Shown: positions 35,175 to 45,245, counted from the first letter of the stretch. The stretch: DNA of 53,500 bases from Clostridiaceae bacterium (GCA_012521705.1 JAAYLX010000014.1:1-53500), one strand, 5' to 3'. Numbers and translations: made by a program. Notes: generated by a model from the letters alone, not told the origin.

Positions 35175-36445
35175 ACTATAATACTCAATTCTATGAAAAA
35201 GTCGGAGAGACCCTCTATGAATACCGGCATGAATCAGGGTTGAAAGTGTTCTTCGTAAAAAAGGCCGGATATAATAAGAAAACTGCAATGTTCGGAACCA
35301 ATTACGGCTCTATTGACAATGTTTTCAAAGTACAGGGAAGCGACAGGGAAATTGAAGTACCTGACGGCATTGCCCATTTCCTTGAACATAAACTCTTTGA
35401 GCAGAAAGACGGAAACATGCTTGACAAGTTTTCGCGACTTGGCGCTTCACCAAATGCTTTTACTTCGTTTACCCAGACAGTATACTATTTTTCATGCACC
35501 GATCTTTTTGAAGATAATTTCAGGATGCTTCTTGACTATGTGCAAAATCCCTGGCTGACCGACGAAAATGTTGAGAAAGAAAAAGGTATAATCGGCCAGG
35601 AGATACGCATGTATGAGGACAATGCGGAATGGAGGGTGTTTTTCAACCTCCTGGAATGCCTTTATGTCAAACATCCGGCAAAACTTGAAATAGCAGGATC
35701 AATTGAAAGTATCTCAAAAATAACAAAAGAACTTCTTTATGACTGTTATCATACTTTTTATACGCCTTCCAACATGATTGTGGTAGTAGTTGGTGATCTG
35801 GAACCGGAAGGAGTATTTTCAATTGTTGATGATATGATAAAATTTAAGGACAGGGGCAAAGTTGAGAAAAGATATCCTGACGAGCCTGAAGAACTCAACA
35901 GTGAATACAGGGAACAGAAACTTTCGGTTTCAATGCCTTTGTTCTATATGGGAATTAAAGATAATAAGAGGGTTTCCGGCGCTGAGCTTTTAAAACGAAG
36001 AATTGCTCTCAGTATTGCGCTTAATGATACCATGGGCAGAAGTTCAACCCTTTACAACAGGCTTTACGAAGAAGGTCTCATCAACGATTCATTCCGCTTT
36101 GAGGCTTCACTGGACCAGGCTTTTGGATTTGTCGCATGGGGCGGACAGTCGGTTGACCCGAAGAAGACAGCCGAAATAATTTCGGGAGTGCTGAAAGAAC
36201 TTGCTGAAAAAGGTATTGATGAAAAATCCTTTACAAGGATAAAGAAATCATACCAGGGCATGTATATTAGAAGTTTCAACTCTGTGGACACCATCGCCCG
36301 GGAGGTTATGGACACCTGCTTCAATGGAACAAGTTATTTTGATGTGGGGAAAATCTATGAGGAGTTGGATGTATCCTATACCAATAACGTCATAAGAGAG
36401 GTTTTCAATAACAAAGCCGCTTTGTCGGTTATAAATCCGTTATAA
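35171..36445 (+). CDS. M16-family zinc peptidase, active subunit (YmfH-like)
   Basis: A 424-residue M16 peptidase with the inverted zinc motif HFLEH (His69, Glu72, His73) and the distal GQEIRMYEDN helix supplying the third ligand Glu. It is the catalytic half of the pair, coupled to the upstream subunit by an ATGA overlap, and is followed 19 bp later by lgt. The cytoplasmic substrate is unknown. Confidence 0.92.
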   Translation: MNYNTQFYEKVGETLYEYRHESGLKVFFVKKAGYNKKTAMFGTNYGSIDNVFKVQGSDREIEVPDGIAHFLEHKLFEQKDGNMLDKFSRLGASPNAFTSFTQTVYYFSCTDLFEDNFRMLLDYVQNPWLTDENVEKEKGIIGQEIRMYEDNAEWRVFFNLLECLYVKHPAKLEIAGSIESISKITKELLYDCYHTFYTPSNMIVVVVGDLEPEGVFSIVDDMIKFKDRGKVEKRYPDEPEELNSEYREQKLSVSMPLFYMGIKDNKRVSGAELLKRRIALSIALNDTMGRSSTLYNRLYEEGLINDSFRFEASLDQAFGFVAWGGQSVDPKKTAEIISGVLKELAEKGIDEKSFTRIKKSYQGMYIRSFNSVDTIAREVMDTCFNGTSYFDVGKIYEELDVSYTNNVIREVFNNKAALSVINPL

Positions 36446-36464
36446 GAAATGGAGGCAGGCGACT

Positions 36465-37451
36465 ATGGGGGTCGACTTTATCGAATTTCCGAAATTAGGT
36501 ATTAGATTAAATATAAGTCCAATCGCTTTTTCCATACCCTTGGGACCGGACAGGACTATAACTGTCCACTGGTATGGGATTATTATAGCAACCGCTATTA
36601 TGGTTGCATTTTCTCTGGCAATGAGGCATAGCAAAAAATTCAATATCAAAGAGGACGATCTCATTGATATGTTTTTGATGGCTCTGCCCATTTCAATAAT
36701 ATCTGCCAGATTATTCTTTGTAGTGTTCACATGGGACATGTACAAAAATGATCTTCTTGGGATATTCAGAGTCTGGGAGGGGGGCCTTGCCATATATGGA
36801 GCCATAATTGGCGCGGTCATCTCGGTATTCATTTTCTCCCGGATGAGAAAAATTGATATGCTTTACCTTTGCGATTTTGCCTGCGTTTATCTTCCTCTGG
36901 CCCAGGCTATAGGAAGGTGGGGCAATTTTACCAACCAGGAACTGTATGGCAGAAATACCGACCTTCCCTGGGGGATGACGGGAAACAGGATTCAGGCATT
37001 CCCAGATCCGGGGGTTGACGGCTCAAAACTGGTTCATCCAACCTTTTTATATGAGTCCTTACTGAATTTAATAGTTTTCACAATCCTGATCAGGCTGAGA
37101 AAGAGAAACAAAGTAAAAGGTTCTGTGTTTGCGACATATCTTATGTCCTACAGCTTTATCCGCTTTTTAATGGAATTCATCAGAGTTGATGAATTCGGTA
37201 CCGGTTCAATACGTTATAACCAGGTAATTGCAGCAATGATTTTCTTTGGCGCCCTCATTTGGCTTTTATGGTTAGTAAATAACCATAAGAAAGATGTGAA
37301 CCAGGGCGAAGAGGAATTGGCACCAAGCGCTTACTCGGAAGTTCTGCATAGTATTAATGAAGAGGAAGTCAACACAAATAATCTGACAGAATCCTCTGCC
37401 TCTGCAGAAGCATTAAATGACGCAGAAGCGGGGGAACACAAGGAAGAGTGA
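36465..37451 (+). CDS. lgt: Prolipoprotein diacylglyceryl transferase
   Basis: A 328-residue membrane enzyme transferring diacylglyceryl from phosphatidylglycerol to the lipobox cysteine of lipoproteins. The family signature AQAIGRWGNFTNQELYG is present, as is WEGGLAIYGA in the preceding helix, with about seven membrane segments. The last 50 residues are an acidic cytoplasmic tail longer than usual. GGAGGC precedes the ATG. Its substrates would include the sugar-binding lipoprotein at 8768. Confidence 0.95.
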   Translation: MGVDFIEFPKLGIRLNISPIAFSIPLGPDRTITVHWYGIIIATAIMVAFSLAMRHSKKFNIKEDDLIDMFLMALPISIISARLFFVVFTWDMYKNDLLGIFRVWEGGLAIYGAIIGAVISVFIFSRMRKIDMLYLCDFACVYLPLAQAIGRWGNFTNQELYGRNTDLPWGMTGNRIQAFPDPGVDGSKLVHPTFLYESLLNLIVFTILIRLRKRNKVKGSVFATYLMSYSFIRFLMEFIRVDEFGTGSIRYNQVIAAMIFFGALIWLLWLVNNHKKDVNQGEEELAPSAYSEVLHSINEEEVNTNNLTESSASAEALNDAEAGEHKEE

Positions 37452-37454
37452 TAT

Positions 37455-38588
37455 ATGGTAACAATAGAAAAGAACAGGGGCCCGTCACTTGTCAAAAATA
37501 TTGACTGGATTTTGTTGGCAGTGGCACTGACCCTGAATATACTGGGGCTCATTGCTGTAAGGAGTGTCTCTGTTCACTTGAATCAACCTTCGCTATTTAC
37601 AAAACAGCTTATAGCCTCGTTATTGGGGTTAGCCTGCATGGTGATAATGATGCTCATAGACTATAAGGACTTGCGGCTTTTAAGCATACCCGCATACATA
37701 GGTACTGTTATTCTTCTGCTCTTTGTCCTTATAGCCGGGGTAGGCCTGGAGGAAGTGGGTACTAATGGCTGGATTATTTTAGGTCCATTTTCATTCCAAC
37801 CTTCGGAATTGGGAAAGGTCACTCTTTCAATAATTGCGGCTTACTTTCTTGAACGCATCAAGCAGGAGAATGGAAACCTCAACTATTTATGGCTTTTTGC
37901 CACTACAGGAAGCCTTGTAGGTCTGATTCTCCTTCAGCCGGACTTCGGAACATCAGTAGTGTACATGTTTATGTTTGCCTGTATGATTTTCGTTTTTGGC
38001 ATACGTTATCGTACAATACTGATAATCATGGGTGCGGCACTGGTAACACTCCCCATATTCATGTTCGGGCTTCTGGAGAAAATATTTGGCTCTTATCAGA
38101 TTGAGAGGATTCTTTCATTCCTGAATCCCGAAGCTTATGCCAGAACGGGTGCCTACCAGGTTCTTATGTCCATCCGGTACATAGGCTCAGGAACTCTCTT
38201 TGGAGTTGAGCCCGGAACCGAAAAGGCCGCCAGAAATGTGCCCGAAGCTGCAACCGACTCTATATTTGCCGTAATAGGCGAAGAATGGGGGTTTGTCGGT
38301 ACTGTAACTGTAGTACTGCTTTTTGCAATTTTCCTTTTAAGGTGCCTCTACATTGCCCGTTTTGCAAGAGATAAGTTTGGAACTTATATAGTTATTGGGC
38401 TTATGTCCATGTTTTTGTTCCATTTCCTTGAGAATATAGGTATGAATATCGGTTTGCTTCCTGTAACAGGAATTCCGCTTCCTTTCATCAGTTACGGGGG
38501 CTCGTCGGTCCTGGTAAGTTATATTGCCGTGGGAATCATTATGGGCATTTCCATGCGACGGGAACGGCCAATGTTTGAAGTGCAATAG
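37455..38588 (+). CDS. rodA: SEDS-family peptidoglycan glycosyltransferase, RodA type
   Basis: A 377-residue protein with about ten membrane segments. The SEDS signatures are present: GPFSFQPSELGK, the catalytic region LLQPDFGTS with Asp163, and the C-terminal GIPLPFISYGGSSVL. RodA-type proteins polymerise lipid II during elongation together with a class B PBP. No PBP gene is adjacent; the start is only 3 bp from the lgt stop, so it is co-transcribed with it. The RodA name is preferred over FtsW because the FtsW-like gene lies in the dcw cluster. Confidence 0.9.
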   Translation: MVTIEKNRGPSLVKNIDWILLAVALTLNILGLIAVRSVSVHLNQPSLFTKQLIASLLGLACMVIMMLIDYKDLRLLSIPAYIGTVILLLFVLIAGVGLEEVGTNGWIILGPFSFQPSELGKVTLSIIAAYFLERIKQENGNLNYLWLFATTGSLVGLILLQPDFGTSVVYMFMFACMIFVFGIRYRTILIIMGAALVTLPIFMFGLLEKIFGSYQIERILSFLNPEAYARTGAYQVLMSIRYIGSGTLFGVEPGTEKAARNVPEAATDSIFAVIGEEWGFVGTVTVVLLFAIFLLRCLYIARFARDKFGTYIVIGLMSMFLFHFLENIGMNIGLLPVTGIPLPFISYGGSSVLVSYIAVGIIMGISMRRERPMFEVQ

Positions 38589-38731
38589 TATAAAATATTA
38601 AATTTATGTTACAAAATTTTATGCCAATAACTTTATTATATGACCTGGAAAAAGTTTTAAGCAATAATATTTTGTAGGAGAAAAATCTCCAGCATACAAT
38701 ATGTAGTACATGAAAAAATTTACAAAATTGA

Positions 38732-38768
38732 GGAAGGCATTTTCAATAAAAATGCCTTCCATTTTTTT
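38732..38768 (+). terminator. Terminator after rodA
   Basis: A 12-bp stem GGAAGGCATTTT/AAAATGCCTTCC followed by ATTTTTTT. It separates the lgt-rodA unit from the dcw cluster. Confidence 0.93.
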
Positions 38769-38791
38769 GCCTTTTGGGACTAAAGAAGGGG

Positions 38792-38820
38792 TTGACGGGT
38801 GCCGATACTAAGGGTAAAAT
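38792..38820 (+). promoter_or_regulatory. Promoter of the dcw cluster
   Basis: TTGACG (38792-38797) and TAAAAT (38815-38820) have a 17-bp spacer directly upstream of the MraZ box array. Confidence 0.88.
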
Positions 38821-38827
38821 AATAGCC

Positions 38828-38853
38828 AAGTGGAGATAAGTGGTTCAAAGTGG
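38828..38853 (+). promoter_or_regulatory. MraZ-binding box array
   Basis: Three AAGTGG repeats start at 38828, 38838 and 38848, so they are phased at exactly 10 bp. They lie just after the -10 element, over the expected transcription start. MraZ is known to bind short GTGG/TGGG direct repeats at this spacing upstream of its own gene, so autorepression is likely. Confidence 0.85.
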
Positions 38854-38867
38854 TGGAGGTGAACGGA

Positions 38868-39290
38868 GTGCTGATAGGCAAGTATACTAATACGCTTGAT
38901 GCCAAAGGGCGTGTATTTGTGCCGGCAGCTTTCCGTGGAGACCTCGGTGAACAGTTTGTACTGACACGCGGCTCCGAAGAGAAAAGCCTCTACATTTATC
39001 CCATGGATGAATGGGAAAACTTTGTACAGAAACTTCAACAGCTCCCTACATCAAAGAAAACCAGCAGAATGATTATCCGTCACTTTTGTGCAAACGCCAC
39101 CAACTGTACCATGGACAACCAGGGAAGAATCCTTATACCTCAGGAACTGAGAGAGAAGGCGGAATTAAAAAAAGAAGTGGTGTTCATCGGTACGGTGAAC
39201 AAAATAGAAATCTGGAGTGCGGATAATATTCAGACAGCAGAAGCGGAAGACATTGACGAGTTGCTTGAATCTTTGGACATTGATTTTTAA
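38868..39290 (+). CDS. mraZ: Transcriptional regulator MraZ
   Basis: A 140-residue DNA-binding protein with two tandem MraZ/AbrB-like halves. The N terminus LIGKYTNTLDAKGRVFVPAAFR and the repeated DNQGRILIPQELR signature are diagnostic. It forms ring-like oligomers and represses the dcw cluster. The GTG at 38868 is chosen: GGAGG (38855-38859) is 8 bp upstream and the protein then begins at the family consensus. Upstream in-frame GTGs at 38850 and 38859 are less likely. Confidence 0.95.
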   Translation: MLIGKYTNTLDAKGRVFVPAAFRGDLGEQFVLTRGSEEKSLYIYPMDEWENFVQKLQQLPTSKKTSRMIIRHFCANATNCTMDNQGRILIPQELREKAELKKEVVFIGTVNKIEIWSADNIQTAEAEDIDELLESLDIDF

Positions 39291-39313
39291 CGGGGGAAGA
39301 AAGAGGCAGGTAA

Positions 39314-40255
39314 ATGGAGTTTGAACACAAGCCCATAATGCTGAAGGAATGTATAGAATTCCTGAACATCCGTCCTGACGGCACCTACGTTGATGGAACC
39401 ATAGGAGGGGCGGGGCATTCTTCCGAAATACTGAAGCGACTTGGCGCAAATGGTCTTCTGATTGGAATGGATCAGGATGCAAATGCTGTCAGGGCTGCTG
39501 AGAAAAAGCTATCCGGGATTGACACAAAAGGTAGTTTCGTAATTGAGCATACGAACTTTGAAAACATAAGAGAAGTGATTAAAAAGCACAAGAGAGATTC
39601 AGTTGACGGTGTACTTTTGGATCTGGGAGTATCCTCCCACCAGTTGGATGAAGGCGAAAGAGGTTTTTCTTATCAACATGACGCTCCGCTGGACATGAGG
39701 ATGAACCGCGAAAACCCCCTGGATGCCAGGACTCTTGTGAACACCTGGAGCCAAAAAGAGCTTACCCGGATAATTAGTGATTATGGCGAAGAAAAATGGG
39801 CTTCCAGGATAGCGGATTTCATTGTCATGAGCCGGGAGAAAAAAGAAATTGAGACAACCGGCGAACTGGTGGAAATCATTAAGGCAGCAATTCCGGCTGC
39901 AGCACGCCGTACGGGGCCGCATCCCGCCAAAAGAACTTTCCAGGCAATCAGAATAGCGGTAAACCGTGAACTTGAAGTTCTGGAGAACTTATTAAAGGAT
40001 GTGGCGGATATACTGAGCCCGGGCGGCAGAGTTGTGATAATTACATTCCATTCCCTGGAGGACAGAATCGTAAAAAGTGCATTTAAAGAACTGGCTCAGG
40101 GATGCATTTGTCCCAAGGACTTGCCACAGTGTGTGTGCGGAGTAAAACCAAAGGTTAAGATTATTACCCGGAAACCGGTGACTCCGTCGGAAGATGAGCT
40201 TCAGAAAAACCCCAGGGCGAGATCTTCAAAGCTCAGAGTGGCAGAGAAATTATGA
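39314..40255 (+). CDS. rsmH: 16S rRNA (cytosine-1402-N4) methyltransferase
   Basis: A 313-residue SAM-dependent enzyme (MraW). The SAM site [30 protein letters not shown] and the C-terminal HSLEDRIVK with KPVTPSEDE are characteristic. It methylates C1402 in the ribosomal P site. It follows mraZ by 23 bp. A 461-bp gap separates it from ftsL. Confidence 0.96.
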   Translation: MEFEHKPIMLKECIEFLNIRPDGTYVDGTIGGAGHSSEILKRLGANGLLIGMDQDANAVRAAEKKLSGIDTKGSFVIEHTNFENIREVIKKHKRDSVDGVLLDLGVSSHQLDEGERGFSYQHDAPLDMRMNRENPLDARTLVNTWSQKELTRIISDYGEEKWASRIADFIVMSREKKEIETTGELVEIIKAAIPAAARRTGPHPAKRTFQAIRIAVNRELEVLENLLKDVADILSPGGRVVIITFHSLEDRIVKSAFKELAQGCICPKDLPQCVCGVKPKVKIITRKPVTPSEDELQKNPRARSSKLRVAEKL

Positions 40256-40716
40256 AACGGCAAATAACACTACAGACCATATATAACAAAGGATAAAAGA
40301 CCAAGTTACAAAAGATAAGATAATTGAGATACCAAAGAATTTAAAAAATACAAAAGAACTTTAATCAGGAAGAAACTAAAGGTAAACAAAATACCGACAA
40401 ACCAAAGATAAGCATTATTAATTTACAAACTGAAAACTTAATAGTCAGATACATAAGATTTAACGTTACTAAAGAAAAAATGATTATTTACCAAAGCGAA
40501 ACAGATGATTAAGAATCTTAATCATTCGCGAATTATACGGAAGATAAAAACAAAAGAAAGATTTACAAAGGAAAAAGTTAAAAAATCTACAAATGATTCA
40601 ACAAAAAACACAAAAGACCAATTATTAAACTGTAGCTCTGCACATCGGGGGGCCGTTGAAAGGCCCCCAAAGTTGCCTTTGGGCAGCTGTATTTGATCTT
40701 TGGAGGAGGAGAAATT
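40256..40716 (+). other. A-rich untranslated spacer between rsmH and ftsL
   Basis: For about 370 bp (40256-40625) the plus strand is strikingly A-rich with few G or C, and it has no credible gene. The last 90 bp switch to a GC-rich paired segment (see next entry). No promoter with good consensus and no T-run terminator was identified. Confidence 0.6.
40648..40687 (+). other. Two GC-rich hairpins in the ftsL leader
   Basis: GGGGGCC (40648-40654) pairs with GGCCCCC (40662-40668). GTTGCC (40672-40677) pairs with GGCAGC (40682-40687), with one T-G pair. The hairpins lie 15-50 bp before the ftsL ribosome binding site and lack a T run, so a role in translation, RNA stability or processing is more likely than termination. 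Confidence 0.65.
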
Positions 40717-41217
40717 GTGGAGAGGAATAGCAGCTATATCTATGGCAGTGTTGCACCAAAAATCCCTCAGGAAACCGGAAGGTACCCTGAAAGGAAAAAG
40801 GTGACCCGTAGTGTTCCCCAAAAGGCAATGCCGTCACAGTCTTCAATTCCCAAGGTGCAGATGATATTCATTGTGGTCTTTATGGTAGCTGTAAGCTTTG
40901 TCATCCTGTATCGGTATACTACAATTTCAGAAATGAATTATAAAATGGGAATGCTGACTCAGGAATACGACAAGCTCAGAGATGAGAACAGAGCTCTTAA
41001 GGTTGATATCGAAACAAGTATCAATCTGGATTATGTTAAAGAGTACGCAGAGACAAATCTTAGAATGCATAAACCCGACAATTATCAGCTTGTTTTGGTT
41101 GATGTTCCCAAAAGTGATTACAGTGTTGTTGTAGACCAGTCCTATATAGACGGTGCTACAGGAAATACTTCTCTTATGAGTAATATAGTCAACTTTTTTA
41201 AGGCAATTCTGCCTTGA
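40717..41217 (+). CDS. ftsL: FtsL-like division protein
   Basis: A 166-residue bitopic protein: a basic cytoplasmic N terminus, a membrane segment at about 50-66, then a leucine-zipper-type coiled coil (about 68-110: MNYKMGMLTQEYDKLRDENR). The position between rsmH and the class B PBP and the topology identify FtsL; sequence alone is poorly conserved. It would pair with DivIC and FtsQ to recruit and activate septal PBP/FtsW. The GTG at 40717 follows GGAGGAGGAG. Confidence 0.85.
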   Translation: MERNSSYIYGSVAPKIPQETGRYPERKKVTRSVPQKAMPSQSSIPKVQMIFIVVFMVAVSFVILYRYTTISEMNYKMGMLTQEYDKLRDENRALKVDIETSINLDYVKEYAETNLRMHKPDNYQLVLVDVPKSDYSVVVDQSYIDGATGNTSLMSNIVNFFKAILP

Positions 41218-41374
41218 GGATCCGGTATCCCGGTTGGAGGAATCCTCTGTACAAGACAAGAATGATAAGGCATTTGAGCTAATATATATATCATTAGAGA
41301 TAAACAGGACTATAGATTGATATTACCCGAATAAAATCAGTCTGTCGGTCCTTTTTTTGCAGGAGACTAAAAAA

Positions 41375-43690
41375 ATGAAAGGCGGTACGCATATCAGCAG
41401 GATTAACAACACCAGAAGAAGTAGTGCCAGTTCAGATAAATTGCGTAAATCCGGCCGTTCAAAAGCTGACGCGCTGGGAAAGCCTAATACAACCAGGTAT
41501 AAAAAGAGGGAGTTTGTTTTACTGCTCTTTTTTACTTTATCATTGCTTTTGTTAATCTACAAAGTCGCGGAGATTCAATTCGTCAAAGGTGAAAAATACA
41601 GGGAGATGGCATACCTTAACCAGACCCAGAAAAGGCAGATCAACCCCAAAAGGGGTACCATCTACGACAGAAACGGTAAAGGACTTGCCATCAGCGCTTC
41701 TGTTGATACTGTGGGAGTAAATCCCAAGGCACTCAGAGATGAGCTAAAAGGCGATGAAACAAAGCTTCGCACCCTTGCCAACGATCTTGCCACAATGCTT
41801 GGAATGGACAGCGAAACCATAATGGCAAAATTCAATAAGAATTCCCGTTATGAATTTATAAAAAGAAAAATTGAGAGGGAAATCGGAACCCAGGTAAGGG
41901 CATATTTATCTGAAAAGAAAATTACCAACATATATGTGGATGAAGATTCAAAACGCTATTATCCCAACGGAAAACTTGCGTCCCATGTACTGGGATTTAC
42001 AGGAATAGATGATCAGGGTCTGAGCGGAATCGAACTTGAGCTGGATAACACGCTCAAGGGTGTTCCCGGCAAGATAATGAATGAGGTGGATGTACTGGGA
42101 AGACAGATAAGTTATTCCCAGGAACGTTACATCGACGCTATAGATGGCTATAATGTATACCTGACCATTGACGAGACCATCCAGCATTTTGCTGAAAAGA
42201 CGCTTCAGCAGGCAGTTCTTGACTACAATCTTAAAAATGGCGGAATGGTTATAGTGATGAACCCCAAAACAGGTGAAGTTTTGGCAATGGCTTCATATCC
42301 TGATTTTGACCCAAACGACCCGGGAGGGAAACCTGATTTTATTGATGATCCCGATTGGGGCGGATTCTCTGATGAAGAGGACAGTAAACTTCTCTGGCAG
42401 ACAGTTTTCAGAAACAAGGCTGTTATGGATACATACGAACCAGGTTCCGTTTTTAAGGCAATTACAGCAGCCGCAGCAATCGAGGAAGGAGTTGTAACCC
42501 CTACTACCCCGGAATACTGTAAACCCATTTCCATTGCCGGACACACCATCAATTGCTGGAGAAGCGGCGGACACGGTGCCGAAAATTTCACCGAAGCCGT
42601 TTACAATTCCTGCAACCCTGTATTCGTTAAAACCGCTCTCGATCTTGGCATCGAGAAGTTCTACAAATATGTAAGGCTTTTTGGTTTCCAGGAAAAGACG
42701 GGCATCGAGCTTCAGGGAGAGCCTTCATCTGAGGAGTTCAAACGCCTGTGGCACTCCGACCCGAAGGAGATAGACCTTGCGGTTTCTTCTTTCGGACAGC
42801 GCTTCCAGATAAGTCCTTTGCAGATGATAACCGCTTATTCGGCAATAGCAAACGGAGGAAATCTCTTAAAGCCGACCATCATAAAACAGATTACAGATAA
42901 TGACGGAAATATAATCAAGAAATTTGAGCCCCAGGTAATAAGAAAAGTTATTTCTGAGGAGACATCAAAGACTATAAGAACAATACTTGAGGGTGTTGTT
43001 AAAGAGGGTACAGGTAAAAATGCCTATATCAGCGGTTACCGTATAGGCGGTAAGACCGGTACATCCGAGACATTGACAACCGACAGTGACGGAAGATATA
43101 TTGTGTCTTTCATGTCCTTTGCCCCTGCAGATGATCCGCAGGTATGCGTTTTGGTAGCTCTGGACTTTCCGCAGGTACCCATGCATTTAAGATCTGGCGG
43201 TATTCTTGCAGCGCCAGTAGCCGGAAAACTCACAGAGGAAATACTTGAGTATCTGAGGGTGGAAAGGCAATATACCGATAAAGACAAGAGTGAAATGACT
43301 CAGGAAGTTTACGTGCCCAATGTTACAGGCCTTACCCTTAAAGAGGCTGAAGAAAAATTAAGTGCCTTTGGTCTTAAGTATATAGTTGAAGGAACAAATC
43401 AGAGTGAGAATGCCATAGTTTACAACCAGACACCTAAAGCTGATTTTTCAGTTCCTCAAAGTGCAACGGTAATCCTTTACACCGATGAGAACCATGAAGA
43501 AATGACAGTTCAAATGCCCGACTTAACCAACAAGTCAGTGGACGAGGCGACCGCAACATTAAAACAGTTAGGTCTGAACATCCGCATCAGGGGAACCGGT
43601 AAGGTTCAAAAACAGCAATACGAACCGGGTACCAAACTCAGAAAAGGTGATGTGGTTGAGGTAACCTTTGTGGAGACAGAGGTGGATTAA
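41375..43690 (+). CDS. Class B penicillin-binding protein with two PASTA domains
   Basis: A 771-residue division transpeptidase (PBP2B/SpoVD/FtsI group). It has a basic N terminus, a membrane anchor near 50-70, a dimerisation domain (80-260), and a transpeptidase domain with S358xxK361, S412-C413-N414 and K560-T561-G562. Two PASTA repeats follow (about 645-705 and 710-770). It cross-links septal peptidoglycan in complex with the SEDS protein FtsW. Two PASTA repeats resemble PBP2B of Bacillus rather than SpoVD, and only one such gene is present here. The ATG at 41375 follows AGGAG. Confidence 0.94.
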   Translation: MKGGTHISRINNTRRSSASSDKLRKSGRSKADALGKPNTTRYKKREFVLLLFFTLSLLLLIYKVAEIQFVKGEKYREMAYLNQTQKRQINPKRGTIYDRNGKGLAISASVDTVGVNPKALRDELKGDETKLRTLANDLATMLGMDSETIMAKFNKNSRYEFIKRKIEREIGTQVRAYLSEKKITNIYVDEDSKRYYPNGKLASHVLGFTGIDDQGLSGIELELDNTLKGVPGKIMNEVDVLGRQISYSQERYIDAIDGYNVYLTIDETIQHFAEKTLQQAVLDYNLKNGGMVIVMNPKTGEVLAMASYPDFDPNDPGGKPDFIDDPDWGGFSDEEDSKLLWQTVFRNKAVMDTYEPGSVFKAITAAAAIEEGVVTPTTPEYCKPISIAGHTINCWRSGGHGAENFTEAVYNSCNPVFVKTALDLGIEKFYKYVRLFGFQEKTGIELQGEPSSEEFKRLWHSDPKEIDLAVSSFGQRFQISPLQMITAYSAIANGGNLLKPTIIKQITDNDGNIIKKFEPQVIRKVISEETSKTIRTILEGVVKEGTGKNAYISGYRIGGKTGTSETLTTDSDGRYIVSFMSFAPADDPQVCVLVALDFPQVPMHLRSGGILAAPVAGKLTEEILEYLRVERQYTDKDKSEMTQEVYVPNVTGLTLKEAEEKLSAFGLKYIVEGTNQSENAIVYNQTPKADFSVPQSATVILYTDENHEEMTVQMPDLTNKSVDEATATLKQLGLNIRIRGTGKVQKQQYEPGTKLRKGDVVEVTFVETEVD

Positions 43691-43794
43691 CAGGCGCGAA
43701 TATGCACTGTGAGCCGGATTATACAGGAAAGTTGTTAACAGAAACTTTTAAGGATATAATCTATTAGACAGTAGAATTTCCGGGAGGGAAAACA

Positions 43795-45243
43795 ATGTTG
43801 TTAAAAGACTTAATCAGAAACGTAGAACCGGTAGAAGTCAAAGGAAGTCTTGATATAGAAATAAGAGGAGTAGCCTATGATTCAAGAAAGGCACTTCCTG
43901 GATATATGTTTGTATGTATCGACGGCTTTTCCACCGACGGCCACAAATATGCCCAGCAAGCCGTGGATAACGGGGCGGTTGTTCTGGTGGTCCAAAAGGA
44001 TATATCAGTTATCGGTGAGGTCACAATTATAAAGGTCAGGGATTCCCGCGAGGCTTTGGCAGCCATATCTGCCGAATGGTTCGGCAACCCTTCAAAGGGC
44101 CTGTATTTTATAGGGATTACCGGCACAAAGGGTAAAACTACAACCACTTACATGGTCCGTTCAATTCTTGAAAAAGCGGGTCATACAGTGGGCCTTATAG
44201 GTACAGTCGCCAACTGTATCGGAACTGAAAAAATTCCTGCAAGGCGCACCACTCCTGAATCCTATGACCTCAATGAAATGCTGGAAAAGATGAAGGACAA
44301 GGGCGCCGATACTGTGGTTATGGAAGTATCTTCCCAGGGTCTTAAACTTCACAGGGTTTCTTTCTGTGATTTTGATATAGGTGTGTTCACCAATTTCTCC
44401 AAGGATCACATAGGCGGATATGAACATCCCGATATGGAAGATTATTTCAAGTCCAAGCTAAAACTGTTCACAATGTGCAAAGAAGGTATTGTGAACATGG
44501 ATTCGGACAAAGCCGAACTTGTAATAAAGGAAGCAAAATGCCCGATTGTGACTTACGGCATCAAAAACCAGGCCGATGTCATGGCTAAAAATATTGAAAC
44601 TCATTCAGATTCAGTTGAATTTGACGTTGTATCACCCTGGTTTAAGGAACATATAAAAGTTTCTGTTCCGGGTTACTTCAGCGTTTACAATGCTCTTGCC
44701 GCAATCAGTATCTGCGGCTTGAAAGAGGTAGCGGTCGAATTCATTAAAGAAGGACTCTTGAATGTTCAGGTTCCGGGAAGGGCAGAAGTTGTACCTACCC
44801 CGGGAAAACCCTATACAGTAATGATAGATTATGCCCATACACCAGAGAGCCTTGAGAATATTCTCTCCACCGTAAAAGAATTTGTTAAAGGACGGCTTAT
44901 AAGTGTATTCGGATGCGGAGGAGACAGGGACAGGACCAAACGCCCGCTTATGGGTGAAGTATCAGGAAGAATTGCCGACCTGACCATTATCACCTCGGAC
45001 AATCCGCGTACTGAAGAGCCTTCGCAGATACTAAAAGATATCGAGAACGGAATTAAGAATACCAGCGGGCAATACCTGGTTATTGAAGACAGAACTGAGG
45101 CCATCCGTTATGCCATGGAGCATGCTTTACCCGGTGATATTATTGTTCTGTCGGGTAAAGGTCATGAGACCTATCAAATATTCAAAGATAAAACCATACA
45201 CTATGATGAGCGCGAAGTAGTGGAAAAAATACTGGAGGGATAG
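43795..45243 (+). CDS. murE: UDP-MurNAc-tripeptide synthetase, meso-DAP type
   Basis: A 482-residue Mur ligase adding the third residue to UDP-MurNAc-L-Ala-D-Glu. The P loop GITGTKGKTTTTYM, the central HTPESLENIL and the substrate motif DNPR (about 402-405, TSDNPRTEEP) are present. DNPR predicts meso-diaminopimelate as the added residue. GGGAGGG precedes the ATG. It is co-transcribed with murF. Confidence 0.97.
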   Translation: MLLKDLIRNVEPVEVKGSLDIEIRGVAYDSRKALPGYMFVCIDGFSTDGHKYAQQAVDNGAVVLVVQKDISVIGEVTIIKVRDSREALAAISAEWFGNPSKGLYFIGITGTKGKTTTTYMVRSILEKAGHTVGLIGTVANCIGTEKIPARRTTPESYDLNEMLEKMKDKGADTVVMEVSSQGLKLHRVSFCDFDIGVFTNFSKDHIGGYEHPDMEDYFKSKLKLFTMCKEGIVNMDSDKAELVIKEAKCPIVTYGIKNQADVMAKNIETHSDSVEFDVVSPWFKEHIKVSVPGYFSVYNALAAISICGLKEVAVEFIKEGLLNVQVPGRAEVVPTPGKPYTVMIDYAHTPESLENILSTVKEFVKGRLISVFGCGGDRDRTKRPLMGEVSGRIADLTIITSDNPRTEEPSQILKDIENGIKNTSGQYLVIEDRTEAIRYAMEHALPGDIIVLSGKGHETYQIFKDKTIHYDEREVVEKILEG

Positions 45244-45245
45244 TT

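Noticed and set aside
40505..40696. A 63-codon frame in the A-rich spacer
   Set aside because: Low-complexity Lys/Asn composition follows from base bias, it runs through the hairpins, and it has no ribosome binding site.
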